Shown piece after piece: positions 1 to 9,775 of a stretch of DNA of 64,000 nt (positions are counted from its first letter, which is position 1; each line of letters begins with the position of its first letter). A program made the translations under genes and the position numbers. The DNA is from Bactericera cockerelli (lineage: Eukaryota; Arthropoda; Insecta; Hemiptera; Triozidae): assembly GCA_024516035.1 (NCBI GenBank), contig CM044967.1, forward strand, positions 1,706,383 to 1,770,382, read 5' to 3'. The notes under the pieces are model-generated. The model saw only the letters and a list, made by a program, of their open reading frames with translations, had not been told where the DNA came from and did not search any database.

Positions 1-540
1 ACATGGCAGGGTTCTCCTTAAAGAAACTCTTCCATCCAACAATAACTAGTGTTTCTTTGAACAGTAAACCTCAAACAGATTCAACTATAGCATTATAAAT
101 GTTCATTCGAGCATGAGGACATGGAGACCTTTTATTTAATTCCCCACTCGATAAGTTTTCTATAAAACATATCAACCGGCCTTTTTTATTTTTTTGGCCC
201 TATATCGATTTTTTACCACAGTGCGGCCCCCTTGGGTTTCACGATTTCCGAATTTCACTGATGAACTTTTATATATTTTTCAACGACTCAAGAGTGTTAC
301 TAAAAAAAAAAATCGTTTTCATTTTTCACCAAGACGGCCCCCATTTGGCCTCGAGTGGTCTACTTAAAGTAGAAGTAAAAATTTAGGATTAGAAAATAAA
401 CATGTACCTATACAAAATTTCATCAATTTTGAAGAATCCGTTCGGGAGCTATCGCAGAACAGACAAACAGACAAACGAAAGCTAATTCGTCCAGTACCCA
501 AGTTAAAACAGAACCTCACTTAGTTTCTCACTGTGTTCGG
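1..540. other. AT-rich, no gene recognised
   Basis: No open frame with protein character is visible. The part around 395-500 resembles the tail of a dispersed repeat, because it carries the doubled motif ACAGACAAACAGACAAACG. Short A and T runs occur at 183-195 and 301-312. Confidence 0.4.
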
Positions 541-662
541 TTAATTATGTTTAAAAGAAGGTGAGATAACAAGCGAGACCCTCCCTCAAGTCGAAGAACG
601 ATTAGAGACATAGTCCGGGTTATTCTAAAATTAATCCCGTTTCATAAATTGGCCCTTTGTCA
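540..662. mobile_element. Degenerate copy of the GGGCCGAATTATAAAACAGG MITE
   Basis: It contains CCCTCAAGTCG and ends with a diverged form of the terminal repeat (AATCCCGTTTCATAAATTGGCCC). Better copies lie at 32861-33194, 43350-43503 and 44421-44565. The left end is eroded. Confidence 0.45.
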
Positions 663-778
663 CAGATTTTTACAAGGATACTGTGTGGTGCCATTCATTT
701 TATTCAGATGGGCCCCTCAACTGGTTCAAATAGTGGGTACACCCTGAACATATTTCCTTAATTTATGTCAGATATAAT

Positions 779-866
779 AATTAGGACTTTTAAGTCCCAT
801 AATTCCAGCAGTATGCCCAAGATGTATTATTTTGTGGTAAAAATCCCAAATAGGAGGATAACTATG
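779..866 (-). mobile_element. SINE-A tail fragment
   Basis: The reverse strand reads ATCCTCC, then TTTGGGATTTTTACCAC, then CTTGGGC and CTGGAATTATGGGACTT. This matches the body of full SINE-A copies such as 20660-20872. The tRNA-like head is missing. Confidence 0.6.
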
Positions 867-1104
867 TATTTTTACAATTAATTTCTGTGAAGGAATACTG
901 AGAACGAAGTTTGTTGTGTTGTTCAAGTAATAAATGTGTGAAAATATTTTTTTTTTTTTTTTTACTGTTAATTTTTTATTTTATATCATAACTGAGGTAC
1001 AACACAACCCACAACAAAAAGGTTAATAGTACCTCATAAACTCACTAAATTTAATGTAAATTATGTAAAACTAAAATAAGTAAAGAGTATTTTGTTAATA
1101 AAAA

Positions 1105-1186
1105 GAAAATATCACAAGTCCCAGCTCGAACCCGCGGAACTCTAGCTTAATCAGTGCCACCTTAACCACTGAGCTAACTAGACTTG
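1105..1186 (-). mobile_element. tRNA-like SINE head (pseudo-tRNA)
   Basis: On the reverse strand, A-box (TTAGCTCAGTGGTTAAGG) and B-box (GGGTTCGAGC) sequences stand at tRNA spacing. A 7-bp acceptor-like stem (ACAAGTC/GACTTGT) is also present. The T stem does not pair well, so this is more likely a SINE head or tRNA pseudogene than a working tRNA. Confidence 0.45.
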
Positions 1187-1611
1187 TATTTCTATTACGT
1201 GGTGTTTGCAACACATAAAAGCTTCACTTTATCTCGTACTTTGTATAATAAACTTTTTAGCGGCCAGTGAAAGAAATATTTACTAGAGAGAATTGGATAG
1301 GGAGGGAAGCCTTTCACTTCCTATGTACCTAACATTCCTAATTAGGAATAGGTATTAGGTAGTGTAGGGGCTTTTACAAAGTTTTCTATGAAACTTCTAC
1401 ATTGCCCACTTAGAAAGGTCCCCAAACATTTATGACATTCATGTTACACATACATAATTATTATGTAACATTGGGTACTAGAGATTTTTTTTTTACATTT
1501 TTGAACCTAATTTAACCAACATTTTAGAAGAAAAAAAAATCTTGTCTTTTTCACTCCTTGGGCATTACAGGTTTATTATAGCTATGTATGTATGAAATTA
1601 TTTGTGGTCAA

Positions 1612-1881
1612 GCACAAGGCCTCTTCACAAATTTTGTGGGTAGTGTAGCATTGCTAAGAGCCTCCTTTACTTTTCAAATTCTATTACATTAATTTATTTT
1701 AACTCTGGTAATGCCGACACTGGTCGTTACTTATTCAGTAACTACTCATTTTTCCTCACGAGGTATGAGTGAACCCCAAACACCCAAGTAAAGTGCAGAA
1801 AAATTCCTGCCCAACTTGGGATCGAATACAGGTCACCATGCGTGGTAAGCTTAGCGCGCTAACTCACTCAGCACCGGCGAC
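1612..1881 (-). mobile_element. SINE-C copy
   Basis: The reverse strand has the head GTTAGCGCGCTAAGCTTACC, a B-box-like segment, the body CCTCGTGAGGAAAAATGAG, and the tail with CTACCCACAAAATTTGTG. It is diverged from the copies at 34740 and 44715. A 60-codon open frame here is only the SINE read through. Confidence 0.65.
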
Positions 1882-2099
1882 TTATGGGTTAGTATACCTT
1901 TACACAATTTCACATCGGGACATGTGGATTGAAAGGTATGTGAATGAATAGGTATATACATAATAAACTAGATTATATATCTATACTCCAATGTTATTCT
2001 GAGTTCTGAAAATGATCCTTTTCCTAATTAACGGCCAAATGGTAGCTTTTGGGATAATGAAACCATAAAAAGGCACACCTACCACCCAGAAGAAAAAAA

Positions 2100-2600
2100 A
2101 TGAGCCATCGTTCATGAAAATCGGTCCAGTAGTTTTGGCTGTAGAACGGTCAACGTCAAAGAAGAAGCAGAATTTTTTGAAAAAAAATGACGTTTTTTAT
2201 AGTGTGGTTTTGACCAACTTAACTCAAACGATTTCGATGTTTCTTTTTTAAAAGCTTGTCTATTATCGTGCCCCAATCTGTATATGTAGTTCAATTTCCT
2301 CGATCACTTGTACTTTTGCTCCTACAACTACACGAAATGTGCTACTTATGCTGTCGCGTATAGTATACTCTGGGTAGCGCGCGAACTATTTCGATTGACT
2401 TGGCGGGTCGGAGCGCTACCGCGCTCCTTAATATATTGATCGTCTAGGAGCTGCTTTAGACAAGTGGTTGAGTAATTTCCGAGATTTGCGCATTACAAGG
2501 AATACTTTTAACAGACCGACGGACCGACACACGGACATTTAGAATGGAGAAAACCAAATTTGTTCAGGAGGTTATGAAACGTCCAGAAATACGAAAAAAA
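2100..2600. repeat. Diverged dispersed repeat
   Basis: The segment contains AAAATCGGTCCAGTAGTTTTGG and, near 2510-2545, CAGACCGACGGACCGACAC. Phrases of this kind recur near 12075 and 17745. No coding sequence is seen. Confidence 0.35.
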
Positions 2601-3145
2601 AAAATTGAAATCGGAGCAAAAAAAAAAAAAAAATTATTTTGTTTTTTCAAAAAAACACAATACTTCCGATTTCTAATATAAGAAGTAATATACCTCATAT
2701 TTTAGGTATGTATAAAAAATATACCTCATATTTTACATTAAAAAAATATATCTCACATACCTATTATGTAAAAAAAAAAAAAAAAAAATGCAAAAGGATC
2801 GAAAGCGCAGACGAAGAGGGAACCCCTGGAATCTTGTGTAGTCGATGTGGACGCAACAGGACACAGGCCGGTCCTGATATCATACACCTAACTGATGATA
2901 TCTTAAGAGAAATGGTAAAGCCTCCAGTGCACGCTCGATCCCCGATGACTAGTGGTGAGAGAATCGGTATATAAACTTTTGACAATAAAAAAGCTGATAG
3001 TGAGAAGTTTATCTTCGAGGCTACAATGTTTACTAGCTGGGAGTTCTGCATTTCAACGCACTATTGATAGTGTTTCATCTTACACCTCATAGAGAGCGCT
3101 GCTGTCGTTAACAATTTTATAGGTTAAAGTTTGAGCATCGAACGG
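2600..3145. other. A-rich low complexity and unassigned sequence
   Basis: A runs occur at about 2619-2634 and 2769-2788, and between them are three related copies of TATACCTCATATTTTA. The stretch 2790-2975 has higher GC and an open frame with two CxxC cysteines. I cannot tie it to any family or see clean splice sites, so no gene is called. Confidence 0.3.
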
Positions 3146-3147
3146 CG

Positions 3148-3345
3148 CGCCACGCCGGTAGCTAAGTGGTTTCGGTGTCTGACTACTAATCCAGAGGTCG
3201 CGGGTTCAAAACCTAGCCGGGATTATAAGTAATCTTCCATTCGCGATTTTGACCCCATAATTATACGTCTTGGACTTACTGCTGGAATAATGGGACTCAT
3301 ATGTCCTAACCGGGCAGGATAAATAAGGCGATATTATTATTATAA
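3148..3345 (+). mobile_element. SINE-A, near full length
   Basis: The tRNA-like head has an A box (CCGGTAGCTAAGTGG) and a B box (GGGTTCAAAACC). The body follows (CTTGGACTTACTGCTGGAAT), then the end ATAAGGCGATATTATTATTA. It is likely transcribed by Pol III if intact, and the family was spread by a LINE partner. Confidence 0.75.
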
Positions 3346-3944
3346 ATATCTATTAGAATTGTTCTTATTATAAACATTCATTAGAATCATGAGCCAACGT
3401 TAATTCTTATTTAAACAGGGTTTTGCTCAAAAACTGAAGGGCCTTTTATTTCTAGAGATTCCTTGTGAATCCCGGTGTTTACTATTTGCATAAATTCTGA
3501 TGTACGGCAATTCCTCCAGTGTAGAGTAGGTTTATGAAAAGTAAATATAGGGCCATGCCATGCCTCCTTACGCAACGTGTATACACTGTACAGCCGTTAA
3601 TCCAGATCTCTTTTATTTAGGTTTCAATTTATGTAAATTCAGAGAAGGGGTAAGAGAATGATAATCATGAAATTATAGATTTGGACTACCTATCTAGAAT
3701 TATTATAAAACCTGGAGAATGCAATCACTGATTCACAACCAGTGGAGTTCAAATGTTTTTTTTTTTTTTTTTTTTTTTAAAGATGAATGTAAGTTTTTTG
3801 TTTCGTAGCTATTTGTTTTCGTAGCTATACTCAAATGAATAAAGAGGTGCTTTGTTAAACTGTTGGCATAATAGGACTACCTGTCTTGCGCTGACAGTCT
3901 AAATAAAGCACTACTTATACTTATACTTATTTATGGTCTGTATT
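3346..3944. other. No gene recognised
   Basis: The sequence is AT-rich and unique-looking. It includes a T run at 3757-3778 and a segment near 3500-3530 (TGTACGGCAATTCCTCC) that resembles part of 14165-14195. No ORF with coding character is seen. Confidence 0.35.
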
Positions 3945-4070
3945 GTAGCCTGCCCATCCCGTAGTATGCCTCCCCTGTGTTGGGCGACCTGTGACACAAT
4001 ACTTCCCATTTAGGTGCTGGGTCCACACGAGCGTACCGGAAAGTATTCCTTACAAACAACTGTATGATTT
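3945..4070 (-). mobile_element. SINE-E 3' portion
   Basis: The reverse strand carries the SINE-E body: a segment like GTATTCCTTAC, then GAGCG.ACGAGTGTGG-type sequence, then GGGATGGGCAGGCTACAA. It matches the body of the full copy at 6128-6415. Confidence 0.6.
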
Positions 4071-4094
4071 TCATATTCAACTAAAAGTTTAAAG

Positions 4095-4240
4095 TTTAAA
4101 AGTTATCATATTTGTGTTAATCACTTGTATGATATTACAACTACTCAAACTAGCTTTACTAAATTTTTGCCTTGGGATTTGAACCACCAACCTCCAGGTA
4201 ACAAGTTCGCCGCCTTATCGATCAAGCTACTGAGGTAGGT
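4095..4240 (-). mobile_element. SINE-D copy
   Basis: The reverse strand has CAGTAGCTTGATCGATAAG, then GGAGGTTGGTGGTTCAAATC and a tail towards TTAACACAAATATGATAAC. The loop of the tRNA-like head resembles tRNA-Tyr (GTA). It forms an inverted pair with the next copy. Confidence 0.75.
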
Positions 4241-4270
4241 TACACAATTATTCAACTATGTATTTCAGAC

Positions 4271-4435
4271 ACCGACCTCAGTAGCTCGATTGATAAGACG
4301 GCGGACTTGTAATATGGAGGTTGATGGTTCAAGTCCCAAGTTAAACAAAAATTTAGTCAAGCGAGTTCGTGTAATTGTGACATTACAATAATATTGTGAC
4401 TATCACAATAAAAGTGATTAACACAAAAATGATAA
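4271..4435 (+). mobile_element. SINE-D copy, inverted partner
   Basis: The head is CAGTAGCTCGATTGATAAG, followed by GGAGGTTGATGGTTCAAG and a tail with AAAGTGATTAACACAAA. With the copy at 4095-4240 it makes a head-to-head inverted repeat separated by about 30 bases. Confidence 0.75.
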
Positions 4436-4439
4436 AGTC

Positions 4440-4628
4440 AGCGTCGATGACACGTTGAATACAACAGTTCTTGTTCTATCATTGAAGTTAAACAACGTCC
4501 ACCGAGGTTAGGACTTGATGGGTGACCAAATGTTAATTTGAGCAATTTGTTTGTGAGTTTCCAGCGAATGGAAAAGAAAACCCGCTGTGATATCACCATG
4601 CAATTGAAAGCAACGTTAAACCTAAATT
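4440..4628 (-). mobile_element. Repeat F copy
   Basis: In the plus-strand order the motifs are GCGTCGATGACACGTTGAAT, CAACGTCCACCGAGGTTAGG and CCATGCAATTGAAAGCAACG. They are the reverse complement of the F copies at 25875 and 21110. F is probably a SINE or LINE 3' end. Confidence 0.55.
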
Positions 4629-5025
4629 AAGAAAGAGAGTGTTTTCTATTATGACCCGTTCTATTAAAACAAGGTTTGACTGTAAATATTATTATTATTT
4701 CCAGAAAAAGAAACCTATTATGATTTATTTTGGGGGCACATTCATGGACATTTTGGACATGACAAAAGGAGAAACAATTCAAGTCTTGTCTCGAGACGCT
4801 GCTATAACATTCATAGGATATTTCTTTTTTTTTTTTTGAAGATTGGCAGTAGGCCAAAAATAAGCCCATACAGCCACTTTATCATTCATAGGATATACAA
4901 GCCCTTGATTTTTGAATGCTATAGCAGTCATGTCCATATGAGTTGTCTTTGCATTTCCAAAAATGTGAATGCTATAGCAGTCATGTTCATGAATGTGTTA
5001 ACCAAAAAAACATATATACGATGAG

Positions 5026-5250
5026 TTAAAAAGTTATCATATTTATGTTAATCACTTTCGTGATTAACAACTACTCAAACTCGCTTTACTAAATCTACGC
5101 TGAAACCGGGACTTGAACCACCGACCTCTAGGTTACTAGTCCGCCGACTTATCGATCAAGCTACTGAGGTCAGTAGCTCCTATCTTAGTAGCTCCAGCGA
5201 TAAGGCAGCGGATTTGCACCCTTGAATGCGGTGGTTTGAGTCCCATAATT
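5026..5250. mobile_element. SINE-D inverted pair
   Basis: A minus-strand copy (5026-5170) with CCGGGACTTGAACCACCGAC is followed directly by a plus-strand head fragment (5172-5250) with GTAGCTCCAGCGATAAGGC. It repeats the head-to-head arrangement at 4095-4435. Confidence 0.65.
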
Positions 5251-5376
5251 GTCAGAAATTTAGTAGGTTAACTAACACAAATTATAACCTTTCAGGTTTT
5301 TTTTTTTTTTACTTTCTAAGAACATTTGAAATCACGTCCATATATGATAAGTTTTTTTTTTTTTTAATTATTTCAG

Positions 5377-5579
5377 CCATCGTGGGCTTCAAGTGTCCAG
5401 ACAGCGTGGACCCTCACTCAGTAGCCGCCAAGTTCTGGCCCTACCCCAGGTTCCCGGTGCCTGGGGATAAGGGTCGTCTCATCACCTGCGTCAACGGACA
5501 CCCCCGCCTCATCACCTGCGGAGACGGCAAACAGTTCGACGAGGCCAGCCTCACCTGTTTAGGACCAGAGGACTACTGA
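5377..5579 (+). CDS. Last coding exon of a CBM14 (peritrophin-A) chitin-binding protein, 5' partial
   Basis: Seen: a T-rich tract and TTTCAG acceptor precede an exon starting in phase 1. The frame reads FKCPD, then AAKFWPYPRFPVPGDKG, two ITC motifs and LTCLGPEDY, then TGA. The spacing of C, the FWPYPRFPVPGD segment and the later C residues is that of the CBM14 domain of secreted obstructor/CPAP-type proteins, which bind cuticle chitin. Oddities: the expected Cys after PGD is Lys, and the stop comes before the usual final Cys, so only four of six Cys remain. The donor AAC|GTGAGT lies five bases past the stop, so an intron would sit in the 3' UTR. Upstream exons with signal peptide were not found and probably lie before the window. 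Alternative: a decayed copy of such an exon. Confidence 0.7.
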
Positions 5580-6085
5580 ACAACGTGAGTACTATCATTC
5601 AGCCTCACCTGTTTAGGACCAGAGGACTACTGAACAACGTAAGTACTATCATTCAGCCTCACCTGTTTAGGACCAGAGAACTACTGAACAACGTAAGTAC
5701 TATCATTCAGCCTCACCTGTTTAGGACCAGAGGACTACTGAACAACGTGAGTACTATCATTCAGCCTCACCTGTTTAGGACCAGAGGACTACTGAACAAC
5801 GTGAGTACTATCATTCAGCCTCACCTGTTTAGGACCAGAGGACTACTGAACAACGTAAGTACTATCATTCAGCCTCACCTGTTTAGGACCAGAGGACTAC
5901 TGAACAACGTAAGTACTATCATTCAGCCTCACCTGTTTAGGACCAGAGAACTACTGAACAACGTAAGTACTATCATTCAGCCTCACCTGTTTAGGACCAG
6001 AGGACTACTGAACAACGTAAGTACTATCATTCAGCCTCACCTGTTTAGGACCAGAGGACTACTGAACAACGTAAGTTCAATCATT
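5549..6085 (+). repeat. 54-bp minisatellite made of an exon end plus its 5' splice site
   Basis: The unit is 36 bases copying the end of the chitin-binding exon (from CCTCACCTGTTTAGGACC to GAACAAC), then 18 intron bases (GTRAGTACTATCATTCAG). Donor GTs stand at 5585, 5639, 5693, 5747, 5801, 5855, 5909, 5963, 6017 and 6071, exactly 54 apart. Three copies have GTGAGT and seven have GTAAGT. Each 36-base block is flanked by CAG and GT like a tiny exon. 54 is a multiple of three, so one frame stays open for 181 codons, but that frame is not the exon's frame. The breakpoints fall at a shared CAG, which suggests slippage or unequal crossing over. Confidence 0.95.
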
Positions 6086-6127
6086 CAGATCAATACTTTG
6101 GGCAATATAAAAAAAAACATTCAGAAA

Positions 6128-6415
6128 TAGCGCGCGATTAGCTCAGTGGTTAAGCACTCGCTTGCCATGCGGAAGGTTCCGGGTTCGATCCCCCGTGCCG
6201 ACAAAAATTTGTATTCTTAGTTTGGTTACAATTGTTTGTAAGGGATACCTTCCGGTGCGCTCGTGTTGATCCAGCACCTAAATGGGACGTATTGTGTCAC
6301 TTCTCGCCCATCAGAGGGAGGCATACTACGGGATGGGCAGGCTACAACACAGACCACAAGCGTCTGCAGTAGCTCCTGTTTCATGGCTACGAAATAAAAA
6401 AGGCTGTGAAACACT
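6128..6415 (+). mobile_element. SINE-E, full copy
   Basis: The head resembles tRNA-Gly: A box TTAGCTCAGTGGTTAAGC, anticodon-loop-like TTGCCAT, B box GGGTTCGATCC. The body contains GGGATACCTTCCGGTGCGC and GGGATGGGCAGGCTACAAC. It ends in an A run at 6421-6433. Confidence 0.75.
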
Positions 6416-6681
6416 CATCTTTAAAAAAAAAAAAATGCAATACAGATGGACATGGCCTTCCCCCAATAACATTATAACTATGTGCTCACATATTCATCCC
6501 ACTAACTGGAAATACAAGGGACAGAAGCTTCATTTCGAGCTATCGGCATTTCGAAAGTTTTGAAAGTTTGACAAGGGCTGAAGAATTCTTTCGAGTTAAT
6601 GAGATTTGCGACTTATCGGGATTTCTAGTTAGCGAGATTCTACTGTATAGTAGTATGAACAAATAAACATAAGCCTAGTGT

Positions 6682-6850
6682 CATCATCATAGGGTGGCGT
6701 CATCGTGAACGATGGTAGCCAGACAGTGGAGGAATGACTCAGCACTTCTACCACTGTCTTTACAAGGAGGCTAATAATTGACAAGGGCCCCCAGAACCAA
6801 GCTAATGCTGTTCTACTCCCTGTTTATAGTCCCCCAGCCAGACTATCATA
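6682..6850 (+). mobile_element. Repeat G copy
   Basis: The motifs are ATCATCATAGGGTGGCGTCA, GTGAACGATGGTAGCCAGAC, GACAAGGGCCCCCAGAACC and AGTCCCCCAGCCAGACT. The same block occurs at 10755, 17165 (inverted) and 59763. It codes for nothing recognised. Confidence 0.7.
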
Positions 6851-7884
6851 ATCTTTTTTATTTATTTTTTGTTTCAGATAGACACTATCGAAAGAAAAAA
6901 ATCCTGCTTTCCCTCGCTACAGAATGACCTTGAGCTCTCCATCCAATTTCAAGTTTGACAAAATCGACAGAACTGCCAGATTATTTTGATATTATTTGAA
7001 AAGAAAGCTTCATTGTGACCAAGACATCCAAGTTAATGTACAAAGTGGCAAATAATTATTACATTATTCACACAAACATGTTTTGCATGACAAGTCATAA
7101 CTGCTAATTATTTATTGAAATAAAAATCCAAAAAATCTTTCCAAACACTTATCTGTTCTCATGTTTTTCCTTTTTCTATGGAAATATAGGAAAAAAATAA
7201 TACTTTCTATGTTTTTTTTGTATATGTAGGTAACTAGGTCTTTACTCTATTTAGATTTTTTTAACAACTTTCAAATATCAACATGCCCGTTCCATTACTT
7301 TCTATACCTTATGGGTAATAGAAAGTAAAAATTTAAAAGTATTCTACAGGTTGGTTCCAGAACAAATTCCTTGATTCATGTTGTTGTTGATGTAACCAGA
7401 GACCTAAAACCGTATTTTTCTTTCTAACCAAAGTGGATTCAACTGGAATGAAATGAACGAACTGGAAGAAAGACATTTTTCTTTTGGAAGAGGAAAAATC
7501 TTCTTCCAGTTTGGTTAACCAAAATGGATTTATAAAATTCTTGCTTCCATTTCTTTTATAGGTTAAATCTATTTTTTATCTTTAAAAGCACCGAAACGCA
7601 TTTTTCTTTCACGAATAGTGGGGAAGCTGAACTGGAAATATTTGAAAATACCGAACCTGGAAAAAAAAATATCCAAAGAAAATACACCTAGGGTAAGCTA
7701 TCTTCTAAGATGACCTCCAGACGAACTTTTCAAGTTACGCTCTGTCGACTCTAATCAGTTCGTGGTCAAAATCATTTAATTGGTGAATATACGCATAATT
7801 ATAAAGTCATAGACTGAGTTTATTGACCGAATGAAGTCTATTTATAAATCAACGATTTTGATGCATGAAAATCCAAGTCTAAGA
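6851..7884. other. No gene recognised
   Basis: AT-rich sequence. Around 7285-7330 there is a short inverted repeat (ACTTTCTATACC / GGGTAATAGAAAGT) of a kind seen again near 45885. Segments near 7420-7530 repeat the word CTTCCAGTTTGGTTAACCAAA in diverged forms. No coding character is seen. Confidence 0.35.
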
Positions 7885-8027
7885 GTTACCATACATTTTA
7901 ATTTTTAAGCTAACGTGATATCATAACTAGTCAAACTCGCTTTACTAAATCTAAGCTGAAACCGGGACTTGAACCTCCGAACTCCAGGTTACAAGTCCGC
8001 CGCCTTATCAATCAAGCTACTGAGGTT
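7885..8027 (-). mobile_element. SINE-D copy
   Basis: In plus-strand order it has AACTAGTCAAACTCGCTTTAC, CCGGGACTTGAACCTCCGA and CGCCTTATCAATCAAGCTAC. This is the reverse complement of the SINE-D head and body. Confidence 0.75.
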
Positions 8028-8204
8028 TGTTTTAATTTTTAAGTAATGGAGTAAAAGGACTTTTCAGTCTTACCTCGGCAGTATAAACAAGGTATATTCT
8101 ACTCTAATGTTTTCACTATAGTACGTTTTAAGTTCATATTCTCAACACTTACACTACCTTAATTAATTAATATAAACAAGAAAAAAATAAACAAAATATA
8201 TACA

Positions 8205-8360
8205 TATGTCGTAACTAAAGGACGGGGTTATTGCCTATGGCAATCTCTTCCACCCAACCCTTTTAGTATGCCTCCGTCGGATATCGAACCCGGATCCTGG
8301 GAGTTTACAACGTGAAACCTAATGAGGCATGCATTCTAACTAAATACCTCATTTCCGATC
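8205..8360 (-). mobile_element. Repeat H with a tRNA-like segment
   Basis: Repeat H is seen inverted (GCCTATGGCAATCTCTTCC, CACCCAACCC). It joins a tRNA-like block with reverse B box (ATCGAACCCGGATCC) and ends near TAACTAAATACCTC. This suggests H is the tail or partner of a SINE. Confidence 0.5.
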
Positions 8361-8409
8361 TAAAATTGGAAATCAAACACAAATCATAAAATTATTAGCT
8401 ATTATTATG

Positions 8410-8620
8410 TTAATGGGGTTTACATACCTTTCAACTGCTAAGGTCATATTGACTGCTAAGTTCGTAACGGGTGTTTCACTCTTCATTCGCTGGAAAATTA
8501 CAAATCAGTAACCCATATTAACCTCAACCAGCCTTTTTTGGGCAGGTTTTATCCAGCATCACGAGGTTTTGAATTGCGGTCACCCACCAAAGTCCTAACC
8601 TTTTTGGACGTTTGTTTATT
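8410..8620 (+). mobile_element. Repeat F copy, degenerate
   Basis: The order of motifs matches other F copies: CATTCGCTGGAAAATTAC, CCCATATTAACCTCAACC, CCAGCATCACGAGG. The 60-codon open frame across it is read-through of the repeat. Confidence 0.5.
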
Positions 8621-8824
8621 TGAATCTTCGGAGATGCTATTTTATTACCTCCACTTTGCAAGAGTAAAAATACGACTTAATATTGAGATTTTTACTGTTG
8701 ATATTGTAATTTGTAAATAGGGCTATTCCCGTAAATATACTATCGTACACCGGGTATTTATTTATTTAATTTAAAAAAAAATAGTGACAGAACGAGAACT
8801 GGTTTAATGCTTAGGAAACGTGCA

Positions 8825-8990
8825 ATCGACGCTGGGGATCGAACCCAGGTCATCGTGCGTACAAGCCTAGTGCGCTACCCACTTGGCCACGGTGACTACT
8901 AGATCGAGAACTGCCTTAATGAAATGCTTATGAAATGTGCCAGCCTGTCGTCATATGAGCATGCAGTTGAAAGCGACGTTAAATTTAAAA
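8825..8990 (-). mobile_element. SINE-C head next to a repeat F tail
   Basis: The reverse strand of 8825-8900 is a SINE-C head (TAGTCACCGTGGCCAAGTGG, then TAGCGCACTAGGC and GGGTTCGATCCC). 8900-8990 carries the F tail (GCATGCAGTTGAAAGCGACG), followed by an A run. Confidence 0.6.
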
Positions 8991-8999
8991 AAAAAAATC

Positions 9000-9118
9000 C
9001 TCATTAATTCGAGTTTGTGACCACATAATAATAATTATGACTCTGAGGGTTAGAAGGTAGAAAATACTTTGAGCATTAACCTCGCCTGGTGGTTACCTTC
9101 CACTAAAGAGTAATTTTA
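9000..9118 (+). mobile_element. SINE-B tail
   Basis: It has GAGTTTGTGACCACATAATA, AGGGTTAGAAGGTAGAAAA and CCTCGCCTGGTGGTTACC, followed by TTCCACTAAAGAGT. The tRNA-like head is absent (5' truncated). Confidence 0.7.
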
Positions 9119-9269
9119 AACATTTTATTTATTTATTAACAATTTTGGATTTGTACAAAGGTTCTTTTCCCAAACTAATGATAAAACCTTCTAAGAAAAA
9201 CTAGTATAAAATGTTTTGTTGTTCGAAATCAACAACAACAAAACAGTCATAAACTAATCGTAGTTGTGT

Positions 9270-9480
9270 TTTCTAGGTTAAATGCATTCCGACGGTTACA
9301 CACGGCAGAGATTGAAAGTGATCTGGACCCGCGCGTGGGAAGCCCAGGCCCAGCCCACGCTGCCTGGCCGGATGCTGGGAATTATATTCGTCGCAAGGCT
9401 GGGCGGGTATCGGGTCCACTCACTACATGTCTCGATTTTGTGGAGAAAAAAAAAGAACACAGTCGAACCGTATCAATAAT
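9270..9480 (+). other. GC-rich unassigned block
   Basis: This island is clearly richer in GC than its surroundings and is open in two frames on the plus strand. It starts after TTTTCTAG, which could serve as an acceptor. No protein family is recognised in any frame and no donor is clear. It may be an unknown exon or a repeat. Confidence 0.25.
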
Positions 9481-9484
9481 AAGA

Positions 9485-9775
9485 CGGCGGACTAGGGGAC
9501 TAGGGGACTAGGGACTATTAGGGACTAAGAACTAGGGACTAGGGACTAGGCTCTAGGGACTAGGGACTAGGGACTCGGGACTAGGGACTAGGGACTAGGG
9601 ACTAAGGACAAGGGACTAAGGACAAGGGACTAAGGACAAGGGACTAAGGACAAGGGACTAAGGACAAGGGACTAAGGACAAGGGACTAAGGAAAAGGGAC
9701 TAGGGACTAGGGACAAGGGACTAGGGACTAGGGACTAAGGACAAGGGACTAGAGACTAGCGAGCTGGGACTTCGG
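9485..9775. repeat. G-rich minisatellite of GGGACTA and GGGACTAAGGACAA units
   Basis: Units GGGACTAG (7-8 bases) fill the start and end, and units of 14 bases (GGGACTAAGGACAA) fill 9598-9690. The plus strand has G triplets every 7-8 bases. No coding role is suggested. Confidence 0.9.

Noticed and set aside
2639..2974. 111-codon ORF with two CxxC cysteines
   Set aside because: Half of it is A-run and AT repeat translation. No family or splice-site support.
5585..6130. 181-codon repeat protein (units VSTIIQPHLFRTRGLLNN)
   Set aside because: The frame is open only because the 54-bp unit is a multiple of three. It is not the frame of the upstream exon, and it translates splice-donor sequence.
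6128..6205. Functional tRNA-Gly gene
   Set aside because: The head has good A and B boxes but imperfect stems and is joined to a repeated SINE body. Similar heads across the window are SINE heads.
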